Below are positions 50,178 to 60,017 of a DNA stretch of 64,000 nt, piece by piece (positions within the stretch are counted from its first letter, which is position 1; each line of letters opens with the position of its first letter). Both the position numbers and the translations under genes were made by a program. This stretch comes from Campylobacter hyointestinalis subsp. hyointestinalis (lineage in GTDB: Bacteria > Campylobacterota > Campylobacteria > Campylobacterales > Campylobacteraceae). The notes under the pieces are model-generated. The model did not search any database. It was given only the letters and a program-made list of their open reading frames with translations, and was not told the DNA's origin. The DNA lies in NCBI RefSeq assembly GCF_013372145.1, contig NZ_CP053827.1:1302001-1366000 (forward strand), written 5' to 3'.

Positions 50178-50210
50178 TTCGTAACACTTTATCAGTTTAT
50201 AGGAAGAATT

Positions 50211-51329
50211 TTGCTTAATATAACTTTAATTATGCTTGGGGCAGGAAATTCGACTAGATTTGGTCTGCAGTCGAAAAAACAGTGGCTTAGGATCGGGAAT
50301 GATCCTCTTTGGCTATATGCGGCTAAAAATATCAGCTCAAACTATACATTTAAGGATATTATCATAGTCAGCAAAGAAAGCGCTTATATGAGTAAATTTA
50401 ACTCTCATTTTAAGTTTGTCGAAGGCGGAGAGACAAGACAAGAAAGCTTAAAAAACGCTATGGCTTTAGTAGACAGCGAATTTGTAATGGTAAGCGACAC
50501 GGCAAGACCAAATATTCCAAAAGAGCTGATCTTAAAACTTATAAATAACGCTTCAAACGCAGATTGTATAGTTCCAGCACTTAAAGTCAGCGATAGCGCT
50601 ATATATCAAAACGAATACATAAATAGAGATGAGATAAAACTTATCCAAACACCTCAACTATCACGCTCAAGCCTACTTAGAACAGCACTTCAAACTAATA
50701 GCATTTTTACAGACGATAGCTCTGCTATAAAAGCTATCGGTGGCAAAGTATGGTATATAGAAGGTGATGAGAGAGCAAAAAAACTAACATATAAAGATGA
50801 TCTTAAACATCTAAATTTAATGCCACCATCAAATGATATATTTTGCGGAAGTGGATTTGATGTGCATAAATTTACTAGCGGTGATTTCATAACTCTTGGA
50901 GGAGTTAAAATTCCATACGATAAAGCATTTTTAGCTCATAGCGACGGTGACGTAGCATTGCACGCACTTTGCGATGCCTTGCTTGGGGCTGCAGGACTTG
51001 GAGATATAGGAGAACTTTATCCAGATAACGATCCTAAATTTAAAGGTATAGACTCAAAACTACTTTTAAAAGATAGCGTAAGACTTATAAAAGAAGTTGG
51101 ATTTGACATCATAAATGCCGATATCACCATACTCGCACAGCAACCTAAAATAAGTCCGTATAAAGAAGAGATGAGAAAAACTATCGCAGATATCTTAGGG
51201 ATAGCGCTAAATAAAGTAAATGTCAAAGCTACTACGACCGAGCAGCTTGGGTTTGTAGGACGCAAAGAAGGCATAGCCGTAAGCGCGGCTACTAATCTTA
51301 AATATTTCAATTGGCAGAGTGCATTATGA
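50211..51329 (+). CDS. ispDF: Bifunctional IspD/IspF isoprenoid enzyme
   Basis: About 372 residues from the TTG at 50211, preceded by AGGAAG. N-terminal IspD (about 1-205): MLGAGNSTRFG and VSDTARPN nucleotide-binding segments. C-terminal IspF (about 212-372): GFDVHKF and HSDGDVALHALCDALLGA with metal-binding Asp/His. It performs two steps of the MEP pathway, cytidylyl transfer to MEP and cyclodiphosphate formation. The fusion is characteristic of epsilonproteobacteria. Its stop overlaps the regulator start as ATGA. Confidence 0.95.
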   Translation: MLNITLIMLGAGNSTRFGLQSKKQWLRIGNDPLWLYAAKNISSNYTFKDIIIVSKESAYMSKFNSHFKFVEGGETRQESLKNAMALVDSEFVMVSDTARPNIPKELILKLINNASNADCIVPALKVSDSAIYQNEYINRDEIKLIQTPQLSRSSLLRTALQTNSIFTDDSSAIKAIGGKVWYIEGDERAKKLTYKDDLKHLNLMPPSNDIFCGSGFDVHKFTSGDFITLGGVKIPYDKAFLAHSDGDVALHALCDALLGAAGLGDIGELYPDNDPKFKGIDSKLLLKDSVRLIKEVGFDIINADITILAQQPKISPYKEEMRKTIADILGIALNKVNVKATTTEQLGFVGRKEGIAVSAATNLKYFNWQSAL

Positions 51330-52216
51330 AAGTTTTAATCGTAGAAAATGAGATATATCTCGCACAAAGTATGGCTAGTAAGTTAGCGGATTTTGGTTAT
51401 AGCTGTGAAATAGCAACAAATGCAAAAGATGCCCTAAGAGATGATAAATTCGATGTCATACTACTCTCTACTGGGCTGATCGGACAAGACTTTTATCCAG
51501 TTATAAAAAAGCATCAAAGCTCTATCATCATACTTCTTATAAGTTATATAAGCAGCGACACAGTCTCAAATCCTATAAAAGCTGGAGCTGATGACTATAT
51601 ACAAAAACCATTTATGATAGAAGAGCTAGTAAGAAAAATCAAGCTTTTTGAATCGTACAAAAGATATGAGATTTTAAATACCACATACGAACAGGTCATA
51701 ACTTCTTATCTAAAATCATATAAATTACCAAAATGCGACTTTAAAAAAGTGAAAATCCCTTTACTAATAGTAGCAAAAAGGAAGCAATACGCAGATAGCT
51801 TCGTATTTTTCTATGCAAAATGGATAAATTTAGCATACAAGCAAATTTCCGCACTTGATGAAGAGCTGATAACTTCATTAAAATCCTATCGTTCTCATTC
51901 GCTTTTATATATAACTGAATTTGATAAGATAGAAGAGAGTGAGCGAGAAGAAGTTTTAAAACTGATAAAAGATAAAAGCGCTATCTTAGCCACCGAAACA
52001 GATCTAGATATAAGCGGATTTGATAAAATGGTTATAAATATAGACTCAAACGGATTTGATGGAAGTGATATTTTGACTATCGATGAATACGTAAATCATA
52101 TAATATTTGGCTATCAAGATACTTTTCCAGACACTGAACTATCAAAAAGACTTGGAATTTCTAGAAAATCACTTTGGGAGAAAAGAAAAAAATATGACAT
52201 CACAAAGAAAAAATAG
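51326..52216 (+). CDS. HP1021-type orphan response regulator
   Basis: About 296 residues from the ATG at 51326. A receiver-like domain (about 1-115) has the KPF switch lysine (YIQKPF) but a Ser, Ser48, in the segment VILLSTGL where the phosphoacceptor Asp should be. The C-terminus (LSKRLGISRKSLWEKRKKY) is a FIS-type helix-turn-helix. The H. pylori homologue HP1021, encoded next to ispDF, is known to be atypical, binding oriC and many promoters without phosphorylation; this protein should be its counterpart. ATGA coupling with ispDF, overlap with the sulfurylase gene by 23 bases. Confidence 0.88.
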   Translation: MKVLIVENEIYLAQSMASKLADFGYSCEIATNAKDALRDDKFDVILLSTGLIGQDFYPVIKKHQSSIIILLISYISSDTVSNPIKAGADDYIQKPFMIEELVRKIKLFESYKRYEILNTTYEQVITSYLKSYKLPKCDFKKVKIPLLIVAKRKQYADSFVFFYAKWINLAYKQISALDEELITSLKSYRSHSLLYITEFDKIEESEREEVLKLIKDKSAILATETDLDISGFDKMVINIDSNGFDGSDILTIDEYVNHIIFGYQDTFPDTELSKRLGISRKSLWEKRKKYDITKKK

Positions 52217-53372
52217 TACTATTCTTATAAACCAAGAAGCATTTGGCACTCTTTTACTTATCCAAAATCAAATACTAGGTAAATTTAATAAACTTATGAA
52301 CGAAGATGAAGCGGACGAAGTGATAAGATCCGGATATTTTCAAAATGAGCCGATGCCATACGCCTATACTTTTGCTCCATTTGGTAAAAAAAATCAAAAA
52401 ACCATACTAGAAGCCAAACAGGGCGATAAGATCGAGCTGATAAAAGATGGTAAAATAGTAGGGCATATAGTATGTTCGTCCGTATTTAAACTAAATAACG
52501 CCGAAGCAAGCATATTTAGAGCAAGAGATATCTCTTTGCCAAGCAATCAAAGAGCCGGCGAATTCGCTATCAGCGGAGAATTTGAGATATATCAAGACTC
52601 GCTAAAAGAAAGAAAAGCCTACACAAAACGGATCATAGAAAACTATAACATAAAAAAGATCACAGCCCTTATGCTAACGGCCGATCCATTTCATAGACTT
52701 CACGAAAGATTAGTAAGAATGACTATAGATAAAGCCGATCTACTAATAATATTTTTGATAAGAACGTTTGATGGCGATAAAAGACTTAGTTTTGATCTAA
52801 GGCTAAAAACACTTGAGTTTTTCAAAGACAACTTTTTACCTCACGATAGAGTCATCATAGTCCCTTTTGAAAATACGTATCTTTTTAATGATCATATAAA
52901 TCCGGTGCTTGAGTGCATAGCCGCTCACAATTTTGGCGCTACAAAACTAGTCGTAGGTCAAAATCACGGCGGTATAGGTATGTTTTATGATGAAAGCGGA
53001 GCAAATACGGCGCTAGATAAGTACTCAAAAGATCTAAATTTAGAAGTGATAGTTATGCCTGAGTTTGTGTATTGTAACGAATGTCGTACCATAGTAAGTA
53101 CAAAAACATGTCCTCACGGGCAACATCACCATATAAAATATCACGCAAATACCTTAAAAGAGTTACTTTATCAAGGTATATTACCGCCTGCTATTTTGAT
53201 GCGTAAAGAAATTTCGGCTATGATCTTAAGCGAACTATTTCCAAATAGATTTTATGATTTGCAAAGAATTTATGACGATCTATTTCCAAATTCTGGAATA
53301 CTTGAAAAGCATAACCAAAAAGAGTTTTACGAGCAGCTTATGAATTTATATCAAACTACATCATTAACTTAA
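52194..53372 (+). CDS. ATP sulfurylase-like protein (sulfate adenylyltransferase)
   Basis: 392 residues from the ATG at 52194; the longer open frame upstream belongs to the regulator's region. The ATP-sulfurylase catalytic motif HRLH is seen in TADPFHRLHERL, with the VGQNHGGIG nucleotide loop and a C-terminal CNECRTIV/CPHGQHHHI Cys-His cluster typical of the dissimilatory-type enzymes. Activation of sulfate to APS is expected, but no APS kinase or reductase is here; an assimilation role or a different adenylyl substrate is possible. Confidence 0.82.
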   Translation: MTSQRKNSTILINQEAFGTLLLIQNQILGKFNKLMNEDEADEVIRSGYFQNEPMPYAYTFAPFGKKNQKTILEAKQGDKIELIKDGKIVGHIVCSSVFKLNNAEASIFRARDISLPSNQRAGEFAISGEFEIYQDSLKERKAYTKRIIENYNIKKITALMLTADPFHRLHERLVRMTIDKADLLIIFLIRTFDGDKRLSFDLRLKTLEFFKDNFLPHDRVIIVPFENTYLFNDHINPVLECIAAHNFGATKLVVGQNHGGIGMFYDESGANTALDKYSKDLNLEVIVMPEFVYCNECRTIVSTKTCPHGQHHHIKYHANTLKELLYQGILPPAILMRKEISAMILSELFPNRFYDLQRIYDDLFPNSGILEKHNQKEFYEQLMNLYQTTSLT

Positions 53373-53430
53373 AATCAATGATAATTACAAAATATTATCA
53401 AATATAAAATGGACTATATAAGGGATAACG

Positions 53431-53886
53431 ATGCAAAAACTATTTTTAACATTTTTTGGAACAGGGCTTTTAAAACCAGCACCAGGAACTTGGGGAAGTT
53501 TAGCAGGGGCAATTTTTGGTGTTTTGATATTTAAATTTATAGGAGACCAAACACTATTTTTGGCTTCTTTGTTGCTATTTTTAGCTTCGATAAAGGTCAT
53601 AAACGACTATGAGAGCAAAACAGGCTCTCACGATGCAAGCCATATAGTCATCGATGAAGTCGCAGGCGTATGGCTAGCTATCAGTATCAGTGGCGAAACG
53701 TGGATGCAAATAGCACTATCTATTATCTTCTTTAGAGTGCTTGATATAACAAAACCGAGCATTATAGGACGTATAGATAAGAACGTAAAAGGGGGACTCG
53801 GCGTTATGGGAGACGATATGGTAGCAGGACTCTTTGCTGGACTTCTTAGCGCGATCGTTTATCAAGCGATAAACTACGTTATCTAA
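53431..53886 (+). CDS. pgpA: Phosphatidylglycerophosphatase A
   Basis: 151 residues with about four membrane segments. Signature FGTGLLKPAPGTWGSLAG at the N-terminus, DHASHIVIDEVAG-type catalytic segment (seen as DASHIVIDEVAGVW) and GGLGVMGDDMVAG. It removes phosphate from phosphatidylglycerophosphate to make phosphatidylglycerol. RBS AAGGGAT precedes the ATG. Convergent with the following gene by 8 bases. Confidence 0.93.
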   Translation: MQKLFLTFFGTGLLKPAPGTWGSLAGAIFGVLIFKFIGDQTLFLASLLLFLASIKVINDYESKTGSHDASHIVIDEVAGVWLAISISGETWMQIALSIIFFRVLDITKPSIIGRIDKNVKGGLGVMGDDMVAGLFAGLLSAIVYQAINYVI

Positions 53887-54325
53887 AAGAGCGCCCATTC
53901 ATACCATTTTCTTCTGATTTATCTACTTCCAATCCATAATTCGGGTTGGATTTTTTTATCTCATTATCAAGATATGAGATTATCTTTGCATCTGAATTCT
54001 TATGTCTTGATACTAGCATAATAAAACGAAGATATATTCTAGCCGCTGCTGGAGCGACGCCGTCTTCTTTTTGTGGGAATTTAAAGTTTGAGATAAAGTA
54101 TTGAACAGCTTTAAATATAGCTTCTTTACTAGAGTTTGGATCCGAAACTATAGATATAAGATCATCTATAGTCAAATTTCTATCTTTTTGATTTGAATCC
54201 GTATTTGGCACGAAATTCGGCTTTGATCTTTTATTTTTCAAGACTATATTTACAACCAAAGCAACGATGATCATTAAAGCTATAATGATCAAGATGATAA
54301 CGCCGAGTACTAATTTATCATTCAA
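53879..54325 (-). CDS. Single-pass membrane protein of unknown function
   Basis: 148 residues: a short N-terminus, one membrane segment (about 7-29), a basic stretch, then a soluble cytoplasmic domain with the segments LTIDDLISIVSDPNSSKEAIFKA and YLRFIMLVSRHKNSDAKIISYLD, which look helical. I recall a similar small membrane protein next to the cytochrome c synthase gene in C. jejuni but know no function. It is downstream of ccsBA across a terminator, so it may have its own promoter. Confidence 0.6.
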   Translation of the reverse strand: MNDKLVLGVIILIIIALMIIVALVVNIVLKNKRSKPNFVPNTDSNQKDRNLTIDDLISIVSDPNSSKEAIFKAVQYFISNFKFPQKEDGVAPAAARIYLRFIMLVSRHKNSDAKIISYLDNEIKKSNPNYGLEVDKSEENGMNGRSFR

Positions 54326-54352
54326 ACAAAAACCTTTTTAAATTTAAAAAAT

Positions 54353-54370
54353 CCAGCCTTTAAAGGCTGG
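54353..54370 (-). terminator. Rho-independent terminator of ccsBA
   Basis: The palindrome CCAGCCTTTAAAGGCTGG starts 7 bases after the ccsBA stop on the minus strand and is followed by ATTTTTT. Confidence 0.8.
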
Positions 54371-54376
54371 AAAAAC

Positions 54377-57300
54377 TTATAAAGTTTTACTAAAATTCTT
54401 TCTTCTATAAGCTAAAGCCGTAATGATGAGCATAACAACTATAGCGATCCATATAAAATTCGGTACTGGAACAGGATCTCCAGCAGCGTAGCTATGCATA
54501 CCAGCTAAATAGAAATTTACTCCGAAATACGTCATAATAATAGAACTATATCCAAACATAGACGCAACTGCAAATGCATACTGAGAATTTACGCTAGGAA
54601 CAAATCTAAAATGAGCGATAGCAGCGTAAACTAGTATGCTTACAAGTGCCCACGTCTCTTTACTATCCCAGCCCCAGTAACGTCCCCAACTCTCATTTGC
54701 CCAAACTCCGCCAAGGAAGTTACCAAATACAAGCAAACTTAACCCAAGTATCATAGCCATCTCATTTATACGAGTTGCTTCAAGTATATTTCTTGAAAGC
54801 TCCGGATTTTCTTTTTTACCTTGCAAAGCAAATAAAATAAGAGTGAAAAATCCAAGCAAGGCACAAAGTCCTAAAAATCCATAACTAGCAGTGATAACAC
54901 TAACATGTATAGTAAGCCAATAGCTTTGCAAAACAGGAACTAAAGTAGTGATTTGAGGATCTAGCCAACTTAAATGAGCGACAAAAAGAGTTACACCAGC
55001 AAGTATAGAAGTAAGGGCTAAAGAAATGGCCGATTTTCTAGCAAAAACAGTCCCACTAAGAGCTAGCGACCAAGCTATAAATACCATACTTTCATAACTA
55101 TCACTCCAAGGAGCATGCTCTGCGATAAACCACCTAAGCCCAAGACCGATAGTATGTACTATAAAAGCCAAGATATTTACGAAATAAACTATCTTAAACA
55201 CAAAATTCATTCTTATTTTTGGCTTTATCATTCTTACAAATACGACTATCAAAAGCGCAAAACCTGCTATCAGATAAACAGGAGTAAGGTTTTCAAAAAT
55301 CTTGTATTTGTTAAAAACTAGTTCTAAATCAAGTTTTTCTTGCGAAGGCATTACGTTAGCGCCGTATTTTGCTTGATAATCTTTTAAAGCTTTTAAGCTT
55401 TCATTAGCCTTTTTCCAATTCCCATTTTCTTGTGCCACACTTACACTATCAAAATAATTTTGCAATAAGCTTGTCACCCTACTTCTCTCATCTCCAGTAA
55501 AGTTCATCATAGCGCCTGCTGGAGAGTACCAAGTATTGTTTGGATCACCTTCTTTAGGTATGACTTTAAACAACTCACCCATAAATACCATATATAAAAT
55601 ATTTAGTTTTTCATCGGCTTTTATCACATCTTTATCAAATTGATTTCTAGCTACTGGTGATTTCCTATTTGCAAGCTCACTATACTTTATAAGTTTATAC
55701 TCCATATTTGCATCTGGATCAGTACTAAAAAAGTCGTTAAAACTAGCATATTTTTGATTTACAGGGATACCGAGTATCTTTTTAAGCCCTTTATCTGTTA
55801 TTTTTATGATAGGAACATTTCTCCAATAAGACGAATTTACCATCATAGATAAAACAACGCTATTAGCATCCATTCCATTATAATTATCACTTCTATAAAG
55901 TTTATTTAAAACCTCATGTCCAACTGTATCAAACGGCTTCATTCTACCATCAGCACTTTGTACAACTATAGTAGCAATACCCTTTGCATGTTCTTTATCT
56001 ATAGTAGGAAGGGAACTAAACGCTTGTAAATTATTTGCACCAAATAGCGCAATACAGGCTACTGCAAAGATAGCTAAATTTTTTGCATTAGCTTCATTTA
56101 CTTTTGCGGCCAATTTTCTAAATCTCGAGTTTGGATTTAAAACATTTAGCAAAAGCCCTAAACCAAGTAAAAAATAACCTATATAAGTAGGAAGTTTTCC
56201 TGGGTCGTTATTTACAGAAAGTATAGTTCCTTTTTCATCCATATCATAACTACTTTGGAAAAATCTATAACCTCTATGATCCAAAACATGGTTCATATAA
56301 ATATCATAGTCCATATTTAAGTCTCCGTCTTTGACTATAACGCTACTGCTGTAACTCATAGGAGAGTTTGATCCTGGGTAACGTTTTAGTTCAAAATCTT
56401 TTAAGTACAATGAAAACGGTAATTTTACGATCATCGGCGACCAAGCAACCTCAAACGTATCTCCACCTATCTCTACGTTATCAGGCTCCATACCGTTAAA
56501 AATAGGTAAAATAGCCTCTTGTCCATTATAGCTTAGTTTTACCATAAGAGCGTCCATACCGCGACTATTTTCATCGGCTTTTTTCACGCTTTTTACGCCA
56601 CTTTTTAACATAGTCTTTGGAGCAAAGTTTATACCATCTATCGTATAAAGCCTAAGCCCTTCAAATTTAACAAGCTTATTTTTTTCGATCACACCTTTGC
56701 TCATATCTGCCATCTTCATATAGCTGACATCTTGATTTGTTTCTATAAAAAACTCACCATCTTTTAAAATAATATTGATAAATTTAGCTTGTTTTGGCTT
56801 GTCGTTGAAAGTAAAACTGATATCGTCTATCTCTATGCTCTCATTTGGAGATAAGCTAACAGCACGACTATTTGTTTCGTCTGAAAACAATACTTCAAAA
56901 ATAGGTTTTCCGTCTTTACCCTCTACCCAAGCAGGAACTGCGTTTGGTATAAAATCCGAATAACTTAAAACTGCTGTACCATTTTTTGCAGGTAGTGAAA
57001 GCTCAAAGCTATTATTTCCAGTGCTAGACACATATATAGGCTTAGAAACAATGCCTGTTTTATCAGCGTCTATAGATTTTAATTGTATGTAATTTTGAGA
57101 TGTAATTATTTCATTATTTTCACTGTTTTCTCTGATATGAATTTGTCCTTCAAAGCCTATATATCTTGTTAGAGCCGAACCCAAAAGGATAAATAAGAAG
57201 CTTACGTGAAATATAAAAACTGGAAGTTTTTTTAATGTAAAAAGCTTGTATTTAAAAATATTATAAGCCAAATTTACACCCAAAAGAAGCTGGATCAAAG

Positions 57301-57454
57301 CAAACCATCCAGCACCATAAACGATAGCCCAAGCAGTCTGAGTGTTATACATACTTTCTATAATAGTTGCTGCTCCACTAGCCACAGCAAATATTAAAAA
57401 AAGAATGATAGCTGAACCCATACTTAAGAAAATTTTTTTCAGAAAATCCATCAT
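54377..57454 (-). CDS. ccsBA: CcsBA cytochrome c synthase (ResB-ResC fusion)
   Basis: 1025 residues, a single-chain fusion of CcsB/ResB (N-terminal membrane segments and a large periplasmic domain to ~430) and CcsA (C-terminal ~730-1025 with the heme-handling tryptophan-rich motif WGRYWGWDSKETWALVS). It exports heme and attaches it to CXXCH motifs of c-type cytochromes, such as the one at 62428. Start ATG-ATG after AAAAGG; either ATG may be used. Fusion is normal in epsilonproteobacteria. Confidence 0.95.
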   Translation of the reverse strand: MMDFLKKIFLSMGSAIILFLIFAVASGAATIIESMYNTQTAWAIVYGAGWFALIQLLLGVNLAYNIFKYKLFTLKKLPVFIFHVSFLFILLGSALTRYIGFEGQIHIRENSENNEIITSQNYIQLKSIDADKTGIVSKPIYVSSTGNNSFELSLPAKNGTAVLSYSDFIPNAVPAWVEGKDGKPIFEVLFSDETNSRAVSLSPNESIEIDDISFTFNDKPKQAKFINIILKDGEFFIETNQDVSYMKMADMSKGVIEKNKLVKFEGLRLYTIDGINFAPKTMLKSGVKSVKKADENSRGMDALMVKLSYNGQEAILPIFNGMEPDNVEIGGDTFEVAWSPMIVKLPFSLYLKDFELKRYPGSNSPMSYSSSVIVKDGDLNMDYDIYMNHVLDHRGYRFFQSSYDMDEKGTILSVNNDPGKLPTYIGYFLLGLGLLLNVLNPNSRFRKLAAKVNEANAKNLAIFAVACIALFGANNLQAFSSLPTIDKEHAKGIATIVVQSADGRMKPFDTVGHEVLNKLYRSDNYNGMDANSVVLSMMVNSSYWRNVPIIKITDKGLKKILGIPVNQKYASFNDFFSTDPDANMEYKLIKYSELANRKSPVARNQFDKDVIKADEKLNILYMVFMGELFKVIPKEGDPNNTWYSPAGAMMNFTGDERSRVTSLLQNYFDSVSVAQENGNWKKANESLKALKDYQAKYGANVMPSQEKLDLELVFNKYKIFENLTPVYLIAGFALLIVVFVRMIKPKIRMNFVFKIVYFVNILAFIVHTIGLGLRWFIAEHAPWSDSYESMVFIAWSLALSGTVFARKSAISLALTSILAGVTLFVAHLSWLDPQITTLVPVLQSYWLTIHVSVITASYGFLGLCALLGFFTLILFALQGKKENPELSRNILEATRINEMAMILGLSLLVFGNFLGGVWANESWGRYWGWDSKETWALVSILVYAAIAHFRFVPSVNSQYAFAVASMFGYSSIIMTYFGVNFYLAGMHSYAAGDPVPVPNFIWIAIVVMLIITALAYRRKNFSKTL

Positions 57455-57518
57455 AATCCTTTTATTTTATCGAAAACGCCAAATTATATTATCAAAAAAT
57501 AAATATTTTACTAATTCT

Positions 57519-58214
57519 TTAAGCACCCAAATATTTTCTTTTTATATCTTCATTGCCTATCATATCTTTGGCGTTGCCCTCCATCGCTATATGCCCATTT
57601 TCTAGCACGTAAGCATAGTCGCTTATCTTAAGCGCTAAGAATGCATTTTGTTCGACTAATAGTATGGTTATGCCTTCTTCTTTTAGTTTTACAATAATAT
57701 CAAAAACTTCACCGACGATTTTTGGAGCTAGACCAAGGCTTGGTTCATCTAACATCAGTAATTTTGGTTCACTCATCAAAGCTCTTGAAATAGCAAGCAT
57801 TTGAGCTTCTCCACCACTCAAAGTCCCTGCTAATTGATCTTTTTTTTGCTTTAAACGCGGAAAAAAGTCATACATAGCATCTCTTAAATGTTCATAATTC
57901 TCTGAATTATTAAAAGCTCCCATTTTGAGATTTTCTTCTACACTTAAATTTATAAAAACACGTCGTCCCTCAGGTACTAAAGCGATGCCTTGTTTTACTA
58001 TCGTATGGGTTTTATGCCTTATTGTTTCATAACCAAGAAAGCTTATCTCTCCTGTGCGTCTTACTGAGTTTATAAGAGCATTTAAAGTAGATGTTTTTCC
58101 AGCACCATTTGAACCTATAAGGCTTACTATCTGCCCTGTTTCGACGCTAAAGTTTATACCTTTAACTGCTTCTATCATACCGTAATAAACATGCAAATTT
58201 TTAACATTTATCAT
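57519..58214 (-). CDS. livF: Branched-chain amino-acid ABC transporter ATPase LivF
   Basis: 231 residues. Walker A GSNGAGKTST, signature LSGGEAQMLAISRAL, Walker B LLMLDEPSLGLAP and the H-loop region LLVEQNAFLAL, with the short ending typical of LivF. It pairs with LivG and the LivH/LivM permeases. Overlaps livG by 4 bases. Confidence 0.94.
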   Translation of the reverse strand: MINVKNLHVYYGMIEAVKGINFSVETGQIVSLIGSNGAGKTSTLNALINSVRRTGEISFLGYETIRHKTHTIVKQGIALVPEGRRVFINLSVEENLKMGAFNNSENYEHLRDAMYDFFPRLKQKKDQLAGTLSGGEAQMLAISRALMSEPKLLMLDEPSLGLAPKIVGEVFDIIVKLKEEGITILLVEQNAFLALKISDYAYVLENGHIAMEGNAKDMIGNEDIKRKYLGA

Positions 58215-58975
58215 TCCAAAAAATCCCCCAAATAAGCAGTTATAACTTCTTTATCTTTTACAGCGTCACTAGGAAGCCCCTCAAAGATAACTTTTCCATA
58301 ATCCAAAACAAGTACTCTATCGCAAAGTTTATTTACAAATTTCATATCATGTTCTATCAGCAAAATGCTCAAATTTTTATCATTTTTTAAATTTGCTATG
58401 AGACATGCTAGCTCATCTGTTTCACTAGGATTCATACCAGCTACTGGCTCATCTAGCAAAAGAAGTTTCGGGTTAGTTGCTAAAGCTCTTGCGATCTCAA
58501 CTTTTCTTTGGGCTCCATAGCTCAAATTCTTTGCAAACTCATCTGCAAATTTAGCTATTCCTAGCTCACCTAAGATATCATAAGCCTTTTGTTTTGCAGC
58601 TCTTTCTGCCCTGCCAAATCTTCCAAGATGCAAAACCGCTTCTGCAAAACTGTATTTAGTAGAGCTATTTAAACCTATCAAAACATTTTCTAAAACACTC
58701 AAAGAGTTAAAAAGACGAATATTTTGAAATGTTCTTGCTATACCTAAATTTACTATCTGGTGAGGCTTGACACCACTTAGACTTTTACCATCAAAAACCA
58801 CTTGCCCACTACTAGGGCTGTAAGCTCCTGTGATTATGTTAAACATCGTCGTTTTTCCAGCACCATTAGGTCCTATTAGCCCAAATATCTCACCGCTATC
58901 CACGGCAAAACTAGTCTTTGCTATAGCTTGAACTCCACCGAAATTTTTACTAATATCTTGCAAGCTAAGTATCAT
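58211..58975 (-). CDS. livG: Branched-chain amino-acid ABC transporter ATPase LivG
   Basis: 254 residues: Walker A GPNGAGKTTMFN, LSYGAQRKVEIARAL, Walker B LLLLDEPVAGMNP and the H-loop LLIEHDMKFVN. The C-terminal extension AYLGDFLE is typical of LivG. Overlaps livM by 4 bases. Confidence 0.94.
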   Translation of the reverse strand: MILSLQDISKNFGGVQAIAKTSFAVDSGEIFGLIGPNGAGKTTMFNIITGAYSPSSGQVVFDGKSLSGVKPHQIVNLGIARTFQNIRLFNSLSVLENVLIGLNSSTKYSFAEAVLHLGRFGRAERAAKQKAYDILGELGIAKFADEFAKNLSYGAQRKVEIARALATNPKLLLLDEPVAGMNPSETDELACLIANLKNDKNLSILLIEHDMKFVNKLCDRVLVLDYGKVIFEGLPSDAVKDKEVITAYLGDFLE

Positions 58976-60015
58976 TTCTTAATCCTCTTTTTAAACAGAT
59001 CAAACAGTTCAAGTTGTCCCATTATGCCACGCCTTGCAAACAACATAACAAATATCAGCACCACAGAAAACACGACCATTCTAAGACCAGGATACGCGGA
59101 CGTTTGATAGCCAAAAATGTTCATCGGCTCATCTAAGAACCTGAGCCACTCGCTTCCGCCGATTACTAGAATCGTTCCTAGTATCGCTCCAGTAGTACTT
59201 CCAAGACCACCTAAAACTATGATGATAAGCAGCTGAAACGTAAATATAAACGTAAATTGATCCGGACTTACACTGCCAAGTAACCCAACTAAAAGCGCTC
59301 CGCCGACACCTTCAAAAAACGCACTCACGCAAAAAGCCATAGTTTTTATCTTAAACGTATTTATACCCATAGCTAAAGCAGCGTCCTCATCATCACGAAC
59401 AGCTTTCATAGCACGACCGAATTTAGAATATATCAAATTTAAAATAACGCAAACAGCGATTATAGCAACAAAACCGCTATAAAATATATTTGTATATTTA
59501 CTTAAATTCCCTTCATTATCACTTCTTAATACTTCATTTAATCCTAAAGAACCATTTGTAAAAGCAGGGAAATTTACAGCTAAAAGCTGAATGATAAAAC
59601 CAAACCCCAAAGTCACGATAGCTAGATAATCGCCCCTTACTCTAAAAACCGGCATAGCAAGAATCAGCGCCAAAATAGTCGCACAAATACCGCTTGCTAT
59701 CATAGCAAAGATAAAATTCGTAGTATGGATAGCTAGTATAAAAGGCGATGGATCTTCAGCGTCGAATTGATAAAGCTTTGACTCGCTACCTAGTAGTAAA
59801 AGAGCCGCGACATACGCACCGACGGCCACAAACCCATTAGGCTCCAAGCTAAACTGACCAGTTACTCCGTTTATAAGGTTGTAGCTAATAGCTAAAATGA
59901 TAAAAATAGCTATATTGTTTACAATACTTAAAGAATACTCACTAAAATAGTAATTGCTGAAAAATACAAATCCTATAGCTAAAGCAAAAAATATGATATG
60001 TAAAATCTTATTCAT
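58972..60015 (-). CDS. livM: Branched-chain amino-acid ABC permease LivM
   Basis: 347 residues with about ten membrane segments. The family signature is in FAMIASGICATILALILAMP and the EAA-like loop AMKAVRDDEDAALAMGIN. It forms the channel with LivH. It is 2 bases from livH. Confidence 0.94.
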   Translation of the reverse strand: MNKILHIIFFALAIGFVFFSNYYFSEYSLSIVNNIAIFIILAISYNLINGVTGQFSLEPNGFVAVGAYVAALLLLGSESKLYQFDAEDPSPFILAIHTTNFIFAMIASGICATILALILAMPVFRVRGDYLAIVTLGFGFIIQLLAVNFPAFTNGSLGLNEVLRSDNEGNLSKYTNIFYSGFVAIIAVCVILNLIYSKFGRAMKAVRDDEDAALAMGINTFKIKTMAFCVSAFFEGVGGALLVGLLGSVSPDQFTFIFTFQLLIIIVLGGLGSTTGAILGTILVIGGSEWLRFLDEPMNIFGYQTSAYPGLRMVVFSVVLIFVMLFARRGIMGQLELFDLFKKRIKK

Positions 60016-60017
60016 GA

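Noticed and set aside
50054-50210. TPP riboswitch upstream of thiC (and of thiS, 39604-39783)
   Set aside because: I looked for the conserved CUGAGA and ACCUGAUC-type elements and did not see them on the relevant strands.
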